64,000 bases of DNA, taken from contig CM068544.1 of NCBI GenBank assembly GCA_035048495.1, positions 51,387,393 through 51,451,392 of the forward strand, in the 5' to 3' direction. Positions 45,213 to 59,500 of the stretch are shown here, piece by piece (positions within the stretch are counted from its first letter, which is position 1; every line of letters starts with the position of its first letter). The notes below the pieces were generated by a model that was not told the origin of the DNA, did not search any database, and was given only the letters and a program-made list of their open reading frames with translations. A program made the translations under genes and the position numbers. The stretch is from Euptelea pleiosperma (lineage: Eukaryota > Streptophyta > Magnoliopsida > Ranunculales > Eupteleaceae).

Positions 45213-46555
45213 ATTTTTTTTTATGTAAGCCATACATTTATAAAAACCAAACCAAACAACTAAGAAAAAGAGGATCCCGGACTTCAACTAGGGAGGAGGA
45301 ACCCCCCTGCCAACAAGTCCTCGAAGAAAAGTATTGGGCTCGTTGCGCTATGGAATTAGCCTTAACATTACATGCCCTATTAATATATTGAAATCTAATA
45401 CCCTTAAAAAGGTTTGCACAAAAAAGAATTTCCTTGCACATCCGAGAAGAGAACCAGCCAGTGTTAGACAAACCATTCGCTAATGCGTCCGTCGGAACTT
45501 TCGCGTCTGACTCCACCTCAACTTTCTCCAAGCCCATGGTCAAAGCAGCTTCCAAACCCATCAACACGGCTTTCACTTCTGCCTGGTTTGCTGACTTGGA
45601 CCACAAGCTGTTTCCTCCTGCCATAACAAATTTATTAGCAGAATCATAAATTCTGTCACGCAAAATTAAGCTAGGTTGTAGGAAGATGGTTGCGAAAGAA
45701 TTTCCATGTAAACATTTGCAATCTAAATGGAATAGGGTTCCACACCACAACCAAAGATGGGCTAATATGTCTGGAAGAGTCAGCCGAGGCAATGCATCGG
45801 TAGGCTTATTTGACAGAAAATTTCCCTAGAGGATGGAGAAGCCAAAAGGATTTGTCAGAAGAACGTTGTCGCCCGCTCGGAGTAGCCAGGATCACATTAG
45901 CCACATCTTGAGGAAAGAGGCTATTAATCAACCCGGTATTCCAAGTTCCTGAAGTTGTCTGCAAATTACCAACAATATTGAGATGGCAATTAGGAGGCCT
46001 AGAAATTGGAAATTGGTGGTTAGGAGCTTCCCATAACCAAGGATCAGACCACAGATATATAGATTGCGCTTCTCCAACCAGACAGATGAATTTAGATTGT
46101 ACACATTCTTGGCATAAATGAGACCTTTCCACACCCAGGTAGCCGCAGGTTTGGTTGACATATGTAAAAGGGAAGAAGAAGGGTAGTGGATGGCATATAA
46201 GATGGATGTAAGGTGTGAAGTTTTTTTGGCAAGGAGCCTCCAAATATTTTTAACCAAGAGTGCTAAATTGACTTGGAGGATGGTACAGAAAAGTGAGAGG
46301 ATTTTTTTTCAGAATTGCCCTGCCACTAGAATTTATTTACCAGGCTATCCATCTTCTGACATATCCTTTTGGGATATTTGAAAGTGGACATAAGGTAGAT
46401 GGGGACAACCATGGCTATAGATTTTATAGGAGTTGTATGTCTTGTGTGAGCAAGATTTTTCGCCTTCCAGCCAGCCAGCAAAGTTGACAGTTTTTTCTAG
46501 CGAAGCCGATAAAGCTTTAGATTTGGATCTGCCAATAAATAGTGGAGTGCCCATA
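45213..46555 (-). pseudogene. LINE 3' part: RT end, zinc-binding domain and RNase H
   Basis: The minus strand codes the RT end (G-T-P-L-F-I-G-R-S-K near 46550), the zf-RVT region (W-S-D-P-W-L-W near 46030), and a plant-LINE RNase H-like domain (A-E-V-K-A-V-L-M-G-L-E, V-E-S-D-A-K; 45790-45240). A T run at about 45213-45222 is the poly-A tail in reverse. Frameshifts break it into three parts. The RNase H reading frame of 184 codons is the longest intact piece. Intergenic, between the EIF1AD-like and ABC1K9-like genes. Confidence 0.78.
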
Positions 46556-46589
46556 CACTTTTTTGGGATTCTGTACCATTTTAAACATT

Positions 46590-46731
46590 ATTGACCATTG
46601 TTTGAGGTACAAAGATCCAAAGGTTTGAAATCACTAATGAAGCTGATTTTTGGTTTGCAGGTCCACCTAGGGATTGGAAAAACATCCATACGGCCAGAGT
46701 CCTCTAAAAGTGTACCACGTGGCTCATATGC
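46590..46731. repeat. Right half of the fold-back module
   Basis: TTTGAAATCACTAATGAAGC, GGTCCACCTAGGGATTGG, AACATCCATACGGCCAG and TACCACGTGGCTC in order. Left arm missing. The following 46750-46850 stretch occurs again, diverged, at about 61525-61615. Confidence 0.6.
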
Positions 46732-46859
46732 ACCTTGTAAACAAAGTTTTACTCATTGGGTTGGGTGTGAAGAGTTAGAGGTCAATTTTAGGTGGGTTTA
46801 TTGAGGAATGCGATTACTAAGTGCAATTGTGGGTGCCAATATCCTGTCCTTTTTTTTTA

Positions 46860-47400
46860 TGGGTCATGATTTGCGGACACATATTTTCACACACAATTTT
46901 ACACAAAAAATCGTCGGGGGCCAATATATAAATTAGAAGTTTTGGATTGAGATAATTTTTTTGTGAGGATGGTCTCTATGGTGAGGAGATCACCCTAACA
47001 AAAATTCAAATCATTCTAATATTTGTAGCACGGTTTACAAGTTGAAGAATTATGGACCGTCTATTTTTTATCGTTAACTTGAAACTCACGTTTGATGGTG
47101 TTTCAGAATGGGCTGAATTTTTTGTAGGGGTGATCGATATGGTGAGGAGATCATCCTCACCAAAAACCAGCCATTGATTTATCTTCTATGCGGGGGAAAA
47201 CCAAAATTGAAAATATGTGTCCGCTGAGCCTGGTCCTTTTCTTATTCAGATTCTGCGTCGTAGTTTTTCGTTTAGGAATATCTCCTGTTATACCCACCTT
47301 CTCTTGTTGTCACCCGACGCGTTTAGGTCACGCATGGTGCATGTTAGCACCTTCTGAACTCTGTTGTTATTCGGTATGCCACGTGGCGTTCCCTCTTTCA
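46860..47400. other. Upstream region of the ABC1K9-like gene
   Basis: Two similar words (gtctctatggtgaggagatcaccct at about 46970 and cgatatggtgaggagatcatcct at about 47140) suggest an old repeat. The sequence from about 47190 to 47518 is less AT-rich and probably holds the promoter. No TATA box could be singled out. Confidence 0.45.
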
Positions 47401-47518
47401 CGCTTTGAGTAAAAGATTGAAGGAAAAGTCGCTGATCGTCTTCACTTTTTTATTTTAATTTTTTCTCTTCCCGGGAAAAAGAAAACCAGAGCTTGAGTGA
47501 GCTTCGTCGGGTTCGGTA
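47401..47518 (+). promoter_or_regulatory. 5' leader of the ABC1K9-like gene
   Basis: A CT-rich stretch just upstream of the start codon, typical of plant leaders of chloroplast-protein genes. Exact transcription start not visible. Confidence 0.4.
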
Positions 47519-50500
47519 ATGGCGGTCTCAGCATTCAGAGGCGCATCTTACGGTCGTTTACCCCTCTTCCACCACTCTAAGGTTCACCTCCCGTTAACCT
47601 GAGCACCTCTGTTTCTTCATTTTTCAGATTATTTGGGGCATCGATTAATGATCCGTAATCCTGGTTTGCTTTTTTCTGTTGGACTTGGATTTCTTCTTTG
47701 AAAGGTTTTAAGGGTTTAATCTAACGAGATATTTAGTGAATCTCGATTCGGAGAGCTGTTTGTGTCTCTAGACAACCTTCAATTTTTCAGATCACTTAGG
47801 GTTTCTGTAGCACAGGTAGGTGCATCTCATGTGTTACCAGGGTTTATTTTCACACACTTCAGTTTTAATTCGGAGGGTTTCGTGTAGCCTGTTTGTTGGT
47901 TGTCTCTGTTCGAACATATACGCTCATGCTCGTTTTGCTACCATCTGTAGGGTTTTAGTTTTATTGTTACCTCACTTTCTGTGGATGATGCATTCCATCG
48001 ATTTGGTGTCTTTTATGTTTATGAGGAAATATATGGTAGTAATGGACACTGTAAGCTTACAAATGCCCTACCAACTCATCAATCTGATCCGATCATTTTG
48101 TGGGCAATTGCCCAAGAATCTTACGGTTCGAGCAATCTTAACCATCTGAGAATGATCTAAATCTTATCGATTGCGTTCAGGGGAAAAAAAGCCCATCCAT
48201 CAGATGGTTATGATTATTGGATTGACATGATTTTGGGCCATAGTCCTTCCAACAGTTGGCCTACTAACTGAAAAGTCTTTGGAACTGATGAAAGGCTGGA
48301 TCATACGTGTAGTGTATGGTACCTGGCAGTGGCACCACCAACTGCCATATGTATTTGCTACTTATTTTTTACTGTTTAAGGACTTCTCTTCTCCGCCGTT
48401 TTGTTTGGTAATTGGAATTTATTTGATTCTCTTGATTGCAGTTGCCTGACATAAGTACCTCAGTCCGATCAAGGAAGCTAAATAGTCGTTCAAATGGATT
48501 CTCTCTGTTTGCTCGATATTCACAGGCCCAGGATTTTTCTTCCCGTCTTCAAGGTATTAGACTGTAACTTCACAAATTTGATTTCCTCCTCTTTTTCGGT
48601 CATTCATGGAAATTATGCATTACTCTGAAATTCTCGAGTTGCTTTGGACTTTCCAAGACTCCGCGGAGTTCTACAAAGAACTTGCCTACTTCCCATGGGA
48701 TATCTGATCCTTTGTTATCCAGCTCATTGCATATAGGAATATCTGTGAACATCTTTTTGCCACAAACACTGAATTTGATACCTCCCTGACAAACAAAGCA
48801 AGTTAAGCAGTGGGAGAACTGGTTCTTCTAGTAAGAATGTCCCGATCCCATGTCAAAGGATTGATGCAGCTTCTTTTGTTCTAGTAACAGCACCATGCTG
48901 GTTTAACATTTTTAGAGGGGCTTGGGGGTCTTGCTCTTGGTTTTGTCCTTGCTCAAGTCAGGTCCTGAGACCAACTTTTGAAACTTGATTCACACATGTG
49001 AACTTGATATGTTTTATAAATTATACCGATAAAAAAAATATGTTTTATAAATTATAACAAGTTATTCATTTTATTTTTTATTTTTATTCTCTTCCAGTTT
49101 CTTTCTTCTTTCCTATTTCACTACTGTAATTGGGCCATAAAGCTAAATTTGAATTATTGTTTGTTTCTTTACTTTCTATACAATGTTGCCTACATTACTA
49201 TACTCAGGTTTAGGTTTTAAGTGTCTAAACTTCTTTGTTTGCCTTCAGACAGTATTGACAACTTGCCCAAATTGGTGGAGGACATTGTCCAGACATCTTT
49301 AAACACAGGGCCACGTGGGGCCTTGAGGCTAGCTCAAGGTATTCAAGCTGTTATTGGGGTTGGTGGAGAGTGGCTAGCAGATGTGTCAAAGGTAACATTT
49401 ACTTCAGTTTTTTGTGTTGATTGTATCTTATGACGTATTTCTTTTTGAGAATACTTTTCTTCTGTTTGTTTTATCAGTCTGTAATCATTATATAGTACAG
49501 AACATGAGGAATTGATAGTTGATGCTGGCCTGTTATCTTTTTTTTTTTTTGATCGGTAAAAGAAGATATATTAAGGAGGGCTGAGGAAGCCCAAAAACCT
49601 GTACAGCAACATAAAAGGAGAAAAACAGAAAAAAACCCCAGCCTCACACGGCCAAGAGGGCCCAAAAAAGGGGACCGCATTAAGAGATCATCCGGTCCCA
49701 CCGGAAGACAAAGTCATCAAATCTGAACATATTGAGCTCGGATATAGCTGATCCCCAGTAGTACATAGTGGCTTTAATCTTCATCGTGATCTCATCATTG
49801 GTGGCCTTTTTGTCTTCGAATATCCTACGATTTCTCTCCTTCCAAATTTCCTAGACAATCGCAAAAGGGGTAATTCTCCACAGAACTCGGCCACTGGAAG
49901 AGAAGGCTCTGGAAGACCACTCGCAAATGGTATCAAACACTGAGTCAGGAAATACCCAAGAGGCCCCAAAGAACTGAAGAAAGCTTTCCCAAATCTCTTT
50001 GGATACCCTACAATGTACTAGCATGTGGTTGGTGGTTTCCTTGGTATTGTAACACGAACCGCATCTACTAGGGATGCTGGCCTGTTATCACTTGTTTATA
50101 GTTAGGATATGTTGCCTTCCGTTTTCTGTGATCCTCATAAAACTCTGCTCATTGGTGTTTCCCATCGTAAATTTGCAAGCTCATTTAATTTCTCAAGGAA
50201 TGGTTGAAATCATCAACCGACGAGCAGCATTAGGACATAATCAGGTTCAGATTTTGTGTGTGGAGATCTGGGTGGATGGCTTGTAATGAATATGTGACTT
50301 TTGGAGGCTGAGTTTAGTATCCTGAATTGAGGAATATTTGGAGCTTCCAAAAAAGTTGAGGCTCACAAGTGTTCTCTTCTAAGTGCAGCTTTGTTCTGCA
50401 CCCAACGACTAGCAACCATGGCAATCACCTTATCTAGTGTATAGTCCAGAAAAAAGTCTTGATTGGAGCAATCTCCTTTTCATCTCTTAAGTACGATCCG

Positions 50501-53500
50501 TCGAGTGGTGTGTCCTGACATCTGAATGTGTGCCATCTATTATCTTCCGTCTATAGGTGCTGATTATTACGTATAATACTTGAATTATAGATTCCCTTTA
50601 GGCTATTTTACTTATTCTGATTTAATGATGCTTTTCAATTTTCTGCAGTCAGCAAATGCATCTTCAGGATTGCCAACTCAAATGCAGCTTGGATTACTTT
50701 CTCCCCTTTATCTAAGGAGATTATTTGAACGCATGGGAGCAACCTATATCAAACTAGGGCAGGTAGGCCTTTGTTGGTTCTCTTACTAGGTTTTGTTTCT
50801 GGCTTTTTTAACAGTTGATATCTGTCGATCTTGTCTTTTTTTTCTTCTGACACTTCATTTACATGCTGAAATTCTGTATTATGTTTGTTTGCATTGCAAT
50901 TGAGTTGTAAACTTTTGATGATCATAGTTACAGCCAAGGTATTAAATTTCGTTTTTGGGATTTATTTTGACCAGCCTAGAAATGGAAATATTTCGACCAA
51001 TATGGAAATAATACAATTTTCTTGGAAAAGTTGGAACTATTGTGGAATTTTTTTATGGAAACTAATATTAAAAAAAATTATTAGATTATTTTGAATTACT
51101 TATTTAATTAAGAAAAAAAAAAATACTTCTAATAAATAAGTAATGAATCATAATTCGTTTACATTAATGAATCAATATTATGTATAATTTATATTTTATA
51201 TCTACTGTTAACTTAGAATATTTGCCTAATTTCTATATTCTTTAATAAATATTCAAAAAAATTAGGAGATTTTTTTTTCAATCAGACAAAGTTGTAGATT
51301 GGGCTAAGTTATGAAACAAATTATTCAATCATGCATAGATGTTTAGGGTGAAAACTAAGGAAATAGGGGTTTCACCAAAATTTTCGCCTTAAAGACAAAT
51401 CCTTTGTAAATCCATCATAGATCTGATGCATATACACATATAAATTATATTTTAACAAGAAATTTGAGTTTAATTGAAAATTTTCATAATTACCTTGAAA
51501 ATTTGCGAAACCCCCAAATGTCACTTCGATCCACTCTATTGATTGATTCGGAGAGGTTTTTCAACAAAAAGATGCAAGTGGAGTGGTTGTTTTTTGTGTT
51601 AGAATGATTGGAAATCAATTGATTTGCAAAAAAATCAGGTTTAGAATTTTAGAGAAGGCTTTTACATTTCGGATTGAAATATTTCCACGGGGTCAGAATA
51701 GTTTGGCTGACTTTATACAGTTTTCTTTATACGAAATAATCGATAAACACTGTAGCATGAATTATTCAATGAAATAATCAAAATATTTCATGAATTATTG
51801 CAATATTTCTACTAAGTAAAGTTTCCTATCAGTCTGCCTTGAAATGAAAATATTTCGCGAAAGAAACAAAATTTAATACCTTGGTTACAGCATCATCTGG
51901 TGGTAATTAGTTCATTAACAACTTAAAGTTGATCTGAACAATTTTGTGTGGCTGCACCGATAATTCCTACCTTATTGAGTTACTATTGTTTTTTTTTTCT
52001 CTTGACTGATTTCAATATACATGGTATTATGTCTGTTGATGCTTATTTCATCTTCCAATTGGCAGTTCATAGCATCAGCACCAACGTTGTTTCCACCGGA
52101 ATATGTTCAGGAATTTCAGAACTGCTTTGATAGGGCTCCAATAGTTCCTTTTGAAGAAATTCAAGCTATTATGCGCGAGGAATTAGGTGGGCCTATAGAT
52201 AGCGTCTATGAGTATGTTGATCCTGTGCCACTTGCCTCGGCTTCAATTGCACAGGTATGTATGTGTGCACTCGGTTCAATTTGTTTAATTCTGTTTTGAG
52301 GGCAGACGGTAAGAATTGTTAACTATTTGTGCCAGGTTCATGGTGCAAGGCTCAGAGGTTCCCAAGAGGATGTGGTGATAAAGGTTTTAAAGCCTGGGAT
52401 AGAAGATATATTAGTTGCAGATCTGAACTTTGTATATGTTGTTGCCCGCATTTTGGAATTCTTGAATCCTGAGCTCAGCCGTGCGTCGCTGGTACGTAAT
52501 AGACTATTGCATCTCATTCTTGCAACTGTAATTAGTAATGGGTTTAGTGCATGTTTTGAATGGAAAATCACAAAGAGTTCCTTTTTTCTGAGTTATTGGT
52601 AAATACTAGTTTTCGTGAGTTTTAATTTGTGAGTTTCTTCCCCTATTGGGCTTTTCTTTAATTAGCAAAGAAAGCTATACTTTTTCTGTTTCTATCTTAT
52701 ATCTTCTTCTTCCTCTGCTCTTATTCTGAAAATGAAGAAATCTAGGAGTTTCTGTTATCAATCTTATACATCATTCAGTAGGTTGCTATTGTCAAAGATA
52801 TAAAGGAATCAATGCTTGAAGAAGTTGACTTCAAAAAAGAAGCTGCAAATATTGAGTCCTTTAGGAGATATCTAGAAGCTATGGGACTTAGAAGACAGGC
52901 TACAGCCCCAAAAGTCTATCAGCACTGCAGCACTCGGCGAGTATTGACCATGGAGAGACTTTACGGAGTTCCTCTTACTGACCTAGACTCCATAAGCTCA
53001 CTTGTTTCTAGTCCAGAGACCAGTCTTATAACTGCGCTTAATGTGTGGTAGGTCTCTAAACCTTATTTGTTCTTCACCTGGTTGTACTTGGCAGTTTACT
53101 GTTTCAATTGCATTAACTATATCCAACGTTTTTTTATGATTTACATTGCCTCTGTTTATCAAACTTAGTTTAAAGCTCGAATATTGTTCTCAACATTCAT
53201 GTGCAGGTTTGGAAGTTTGCTTGCCTGTGAAACCTTCCATGCTGATGTACATGCAGGGAACTTGTGGCTGCTTCGTGATGGCCGTATTGGATTTCTTGAT
53301 TTTGGTGCGTGTTCATCTCCATGACACTAAATTAACTTGTATTTTAGATGTCAGTTAGTTGCAAACATTGTCTTTAAGATAACTGGCAGCTTCCATACCC
53401 AATTGAAATTTAACTTAAAATATAACTCATAGGCATGCTTGGTTGCATGCCTACTCTAGAACTCTTAAAACATGTTCTCAGTAACACAAGTTCGCCAAGT

Positions 53501-56500
53501 ATTAGATTTCATAGTTGTTTATGATATAAATCTTCTAGATACCCATGGAGGCCAGGAGGTGTTCCAGTATGTTGTTCAATACTCTACAAGAATTTAATTT
53601 TCTATCAGTAACTTAATCTGAAATTTACTCTGCAGGGATTGTTGGACGCATATCCCCGAAAACGTGGGCTGCTATGGAAGTATTTTTGACATCGATTGCT
53701 AGTGAAGAATATGAAGAAATGGCATCTGCCTTAATTGAAATGGGCGCCACAGACAAGGATGTGGATTCTAAGGCCTTTGCAAGAGATTTGGAAAAGATGT
53801 TTTCATCAATACAGGCAAGAACTCGTAATATATGTATGATGTCCTTTCAGCACTGGAATATGAAATTTACCTATTGAGCTGTGCTGCACTCTTATTTAGT
53901 ACATTTTATGAGGAGATTCATTAGGTTTATACTATGTAACAAGGAGTCAAGGACACTGCACTTTTATGGTTTTGCCGTGTCGGACACCCAGACACCTGGA
54001 CACGTGTGTCAACACTTCCCGACACACATCTGGACACTTATGGCCATGTCGCCCCTTGTTTTAATAATTTTTAATATAAAATTGACTTCTAAAAGTGGGT
54101 TGGTGTTCCATCCTTATACAATAATAAACTAATATATATTAATATATTTTAATAGATATATGTACGGACGTGTCTCCATATCATATTTTTTTAGGTTGTC
54201 GTGTCGGACACCTCGTATCTGCGTCGGACGGGTGTCAGTGTCCTTGTTACATAGGGTTTATATGGCGTTACGTACAACAAGCAGCAAATCAAAGTACTTG
54301 ATGAAAATGGAGGGATATTATATGGTCTGTGTTTCCTGCACAGTCAATGTAGAGAAGTATGCCTGACATTGTTTTTATTCATGTGGAGGAAAATCCAATG
54401 GTTGCTATTCATCATCGTCATCTGTGCCTTATCCCAAATGTTTGGGGTCAGCAACATGAACATGTTTGCTACACTCATTCTATAAACACATTGCTTCTTA
54501 ACTGCCCAACATTCAGAATTTTCCTTTTCGTTTGATAGGTACCTGTTGATCATTTAAAACTCCAGAAGCATGTCTCCACTTTAGCCATCTAACATTTATT
54601 CTACGGGTCACATCCTCACCGATCTCTCCATCCTTGTGAATAAGTAAACCTAAATAAAGAAATTTGTTGGGGTATTTGTTGTCCATCAATCATAACTAAT
54701 GACTCATCCCTCCCATTATTTATACATAAGTTACACTTATGTATTCAGTCTTAGTCCTACTTATCTTAAAACCTTTGTTCTAATGTCTCATACCATAATT
54801 CTAATTTTTCATTTATACCCTCCCTAGTCTCACCAGTCAACACTGCATCATCTACAAATATTATACACCAAGGGATCTCTCCTTGAATATATGCAGTTAA
54901 TCCATCCGTAACTAGTGCAAGGAGGTCGAAAGGGCCAATCCCTGATGCAAACCCATTGTAACTGGGAATTCGCTAGTCTCACCACCGATTGTCCTCACGC
55001 TAGTTATTATTCCCGCGTACATGTCTTTAATTACATCAATATTATCACTTGGGACTCATTTTTCTCCTAATACCCACCAAATTAACTCTCTGGGAACCCT
55101 ATCATATGATTTTTCTAAGTCAATAAAAATCATGTGTAGATTCTTCATCTTTTCTCGAAAATTTTCCATTAACTGTCTTAGTATGAAGATAGCCTCAATC
55201 AGTAACCTTCCTGGTATGAAACTAAAGTGGTTTTCTGATATTGTTTATTTTTTGTTGTAATCTTTTCTCTATTACTCTTTCCCATAATTTCATAGCGTGA
55301 CTCAAAAGTTTTATCCCACGATAGTTAGTGCCATTTTGTACATCTCCCTTATTTTTGTAGATAGGTTCCATAAGACTTCTCCTCTACTCATCTGACATGT
55401 TCGTAGTTTCCAAATTTTGTTAAACAATCTAAGTTAACCGTTGGGTTAGGTGTCTTGTATTTTGCACAAATTAGATTTTTCCGGGGTCTGTACAAGTCTG
55501 TACAATTCAAGTTTTGGGTACAAATTGTATTGGGGGTACTTTGGGTCTATCTTTGTACTTGCGATTTCTATATATTCTCTAATGGTGCATTGGGGTTTTC
55601 ACTTGTACATTGAGAGAAGAAAGAGAGGAAATTCTTGTAACCCTAATTCTTTAGGGATAGTGAAAGAGCTCATTTCACCCGTGGATGTAAGCACGGTGTC
55701 GAACCACGTAAATTTGTTGTGCGTGGGATTGTTCTTTTGATTCTCTTTAGTTTTTGTTGATTTGTGAAAGGTCGATTTTCAATAGTTAACCAACGTAATC
55801 CATCTTCCCATGTACTTCCAAACCTCTATTAGATTGTCATCAGGGTCTAGAGCCTTTCCTATCTTCATCTTAGCCAAAGCTCTTTTTAATTCTATACAAC
55901 TAATCTTATGAGAGTTTATATGCCCTTTGGTCTCTCTAGGAGTGTCATGACTGGCTTCTCCAAGTTCTAAGTTCTCTATGTAGCTTTCATTTAGTAATTT
56001 TTGGAAGTAATTCTTCCATCTTTCCTTAATCTTCTCGTCCCTTATTAAGATTTTCTCCTCACTCTTAATACATCTAACTTGATCTATGTTTCTAATTTTT
56101 CTCTTTCATTTTTGTAAGTTTATAGATGCCCTTCACACCCTCTTTTGTTCCCAGTCTATTGTATAAGCTTTCATACGCCTTACACTTTGCTTCACTTACT
56201 ATTCTCTTTGCCTCTGTCTTGGTATTTTTATGAAATTTTCCACGTTCCTTGTTTGTTGCGAATTTTTATCACAATCTTTTCTCTTTAATCGCATTCTGGA
56301 CTTTTTCATTCCACCACTCTTTTCCCACTCTTTTGATACTAGTCATTTCATCCCACATCACTAAGTCTGCATCTAAATTTCAGTTTCTCTCCTCAATTAT
56401 TTCTAAAGGACACTAATTTATCTCCTTTTAGGCTCCACCATCGAACTGTTGAGCACCGTTTACTTTTAGTCTCTCTCTTCCATCTATTAATGTAAACATT

Positions 56501-59500
56501 TATAACTACTAGCCTATGTTGTGTAGTCAACATCTCTACTGTGTACTGTGATGACCTTACAATCTTTGCATATTGCATGATCTCTCTTTCTAAAAAGAAA
56601 AAAAAATTTTAATTTCTATTCGGTCAGTCTCAGGGGGAAAATGGCTGCTATTCATAAGGGAAAAATGCCATATTGTTAGGGTGTAGGCATGACATGGATA
56701 GGGGCCTTGTCTACATGGCAATCAAGAGGGTTTCCTATCAGATGTACAGTCTGGATTAGCCACATGATCCCTCCACGTGGCTAATATATATAATATTTAT
56801 GTGGTATCGGGAGATCTAGAGTTTAAGTCTTTACATGCTGCAGAAGTGTGTATAGATTTTTTCTACCCACATCTGGGTAGTTGGCTAGCCAACATAGCCC
56901 CAAGTATCAATTTGACTATTCTAACAATAGAGATAGTTCTATTCTTTTGAACACTCGGTAATAATACAACTTTTTCCTTTGCCCAAAGGACGTGATGGAT
57001 CCAATGTTAAATTGGTCCATGACCATACCTAGGGGTGTATCATCGATTGGGTCCGTCATGATTGGTGGTGCACCACTCTCATTGTTGACACTTGAGAAAG
57101 ATGGTCTTTAAATGCTCCTGCACACCAATATGATTTCAAGCTGGAGTTTGCCGCTCTGAAATATTTGTAGCCCCCTAGTGCTGCCGGAAATTCCTGCAGG
57201 TAGTGTGATCGGATAATTTCTCTTACTGGGATTGACGCTGTATAAAGACTTGCACAGGTTTTCATTTGTTATGTCTTTGTTTATGTTTCTATACATGTGT
57301 GTTTTTTTGTGTCCCCGAACCTATTCATATAGGCCAGAAAGTCAAGGTTTGTAAATCTGTTATTTATTGGGATAAGTGGATTAAATGTGGAAATTTTCCT
57401 TTGTGTAATCCTTTGATGGAGAGGAGGCTGGACCTGGCCTATATTTTTTTTCCTAAAGGACAGAAAAGAGGCTGAATTCAGGCTCTCCCTTTGTTACTGT
57501 TTTCTTTTAGAGTTGGTATTTCAGAACATAGTGCAGCATATCCCATATGCTGTCACATGGTGGAAATGCAAGCGCTCTTGACCCCAATCAATATACCTTT
57601 GCATGGGAGATCTCGTAACCAAATATGAGCCTGATTGGATGTTTAGGTTCTACTTGTTGGGCTGAAGTTTTGCTCGTGTCTGGTGGATCATCTATTCTGT
57701 GGTTTGAAGGCTTCACACCATGTGGAGAGTCAAGTCTCTCTGTTGCATTCTCTCTCTCTTAATTAGCCCCAGCATCCCCTATTGTCTTTGAACTAGAGCA
57801 ACCCTTGTATACGAGTCCACTTTTGCTCACGAACATGGTTAGCAGAAGTCCTCAACCACGTCTCATCACTGTCAGATACACCTTGAAAAACTTGTTGACA
57901 CGGTTTTCAGAAAGTTTAAATTTCAAAAATTATAAAACATGTTTTCAAGGTGCATCTGACTGTGAAGAGATTCCTCATCACTTCTGTGAGCAAAAATGGT
58001 TCCCTTGTATAGATGTGCTTGTGCAGGATTGAAGAGGTTGAAGCTTAGGATAGATTCCACTATAACATTTTGAAGAAGTGAATCGCTGGGAAAGATAACC
58101 ATTTTCCTTTAGAAAGAATGACCTAGCAGGAGACTGTCAGGACTTGCAACGAAATTGATATTTTTAGTGGATGATGGTAATTTTAAGAAACTGAGAGAGA
58201 TTTGTGCATTCTTTCTGTTACTTTATGTGCTAGCTCTTGCTTTCCTCACAGTTCTTGAAAAAAAATTCTGAATAAATTGTTTATCTTATTTTATGCAGGA
58301 TTTGGACACTGAAATCATTGTTGCAACAGCTAGAGCGTCAAATACGAATGCAACTGCCGTCTCCGCTAATCTAGTTGTTGATGAGAGGCAGATGAATGCT
58401 CTATTTCTTGACGTGGTAAGCTAGGTCATGGTAATCCTCAGTTGTTCAAATAAAAGGTGGAGTTCCATGGGCTGGTGAGATACCACACTATATGCTCTCA
58501 TAGGGTCCTAGTCTTACACCGTGGACCTGGCAATCAATGTTGTCTGACCATGATGATGTAAGAAATACATATTTGATTGCTTACATCAACACTCTTCAAA
58601 CACCATGGATTGCAAGATCCAACATGTTGGAACTGCAGGACCACATTAATGAAGTGGCTTGCGAGTTATTTGATTGTTCCCCATATTTGCACACCCCATT
58701 TCCTATCCCGGTGGACTCCTAGTCGGGGCACACCCCAAAAAGAGATCTCTCTCTAAAATTGGCTGACCGGTGACCGTCACTGACCACCCACAAAATGAGC
58801 CACGTAGCACATTTTTAGAGGACACCGAGCCTATAGATGTTTGGCTAATCTCTAGGTGGACCTAAAACCAAAAATCAACTTGATTAGTGATTTCAAGCGT
58901 TGGATTGGAGCCATTTTCATGGGTTGATCTAACCGTGGGAATTTGAGCATTATCGACCATTATTTGAGGTACAAGATCGAAAGGTTTGAAATCACTAATC
59001 AAGGCTGATTTTTGGTTTGTAAGTCCACCTAGGGATTGGTCATCCATACGGTCAGTGTCCTTTAAAAATATGCCACGTGGTTCATTTTGTGGGCGGTCAG
59101 TGATGGTCACCGGTCAGCCAAGTTTTAGAAAGAGATCTCTCTTTTTGGGGTGTGCCCTGACTAGGAGTCCACCGGGATAGGAAATGGGGTGTGCAAATAT
59201 GAGCTCCCTTTAAATAATATGGAAGCAATTTGCAAATTTCATGAATGAAGCATCTGTGGAGTGATTTGGGTTGAGTGAAGGGAGTAGATCATTTTTTTGG
59301 GAACCCAAGAAACTTGATTGGGTACCAAAACTCAATCCAGTGCTTCAAAAAGTTGAGTACAAATTGTACAATAAAAAATGGGTCCATAACACCACCACAT
59401 CGGAGTTTTGGAGTGAAAATACTCATCCAATTTCGAGTAGACTCGAAAATGGAGCTTCAATAGAGTCAAGAATTGAGTCCTATTTTCTGAGGGCTGCTAT

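Larger units (their letters stand above)
53815..58298 (+). other. GC-AG intron 9 of the ABC1K9-like gene
   Basis: The donor is ATACAG|GCAAGA and the acceptor TTATGCAG. The reading frame and the conserved protein on both sides (S-S-I-Q then D-L-D-T-E-I) require this junction. It holds a MITE, an RTE LINE and an LTR-like insert. From 56620 to 58290 I see nothing assignable. Confidence 0.82.

Noticed and set aside
45238..45792. RNase H-like frame of 184 codons as a host gene
   Set aside because: It is the terminal RNase H domain of a LINE, with the zinc-binding and RT parts right upstream and an A tail downstream.
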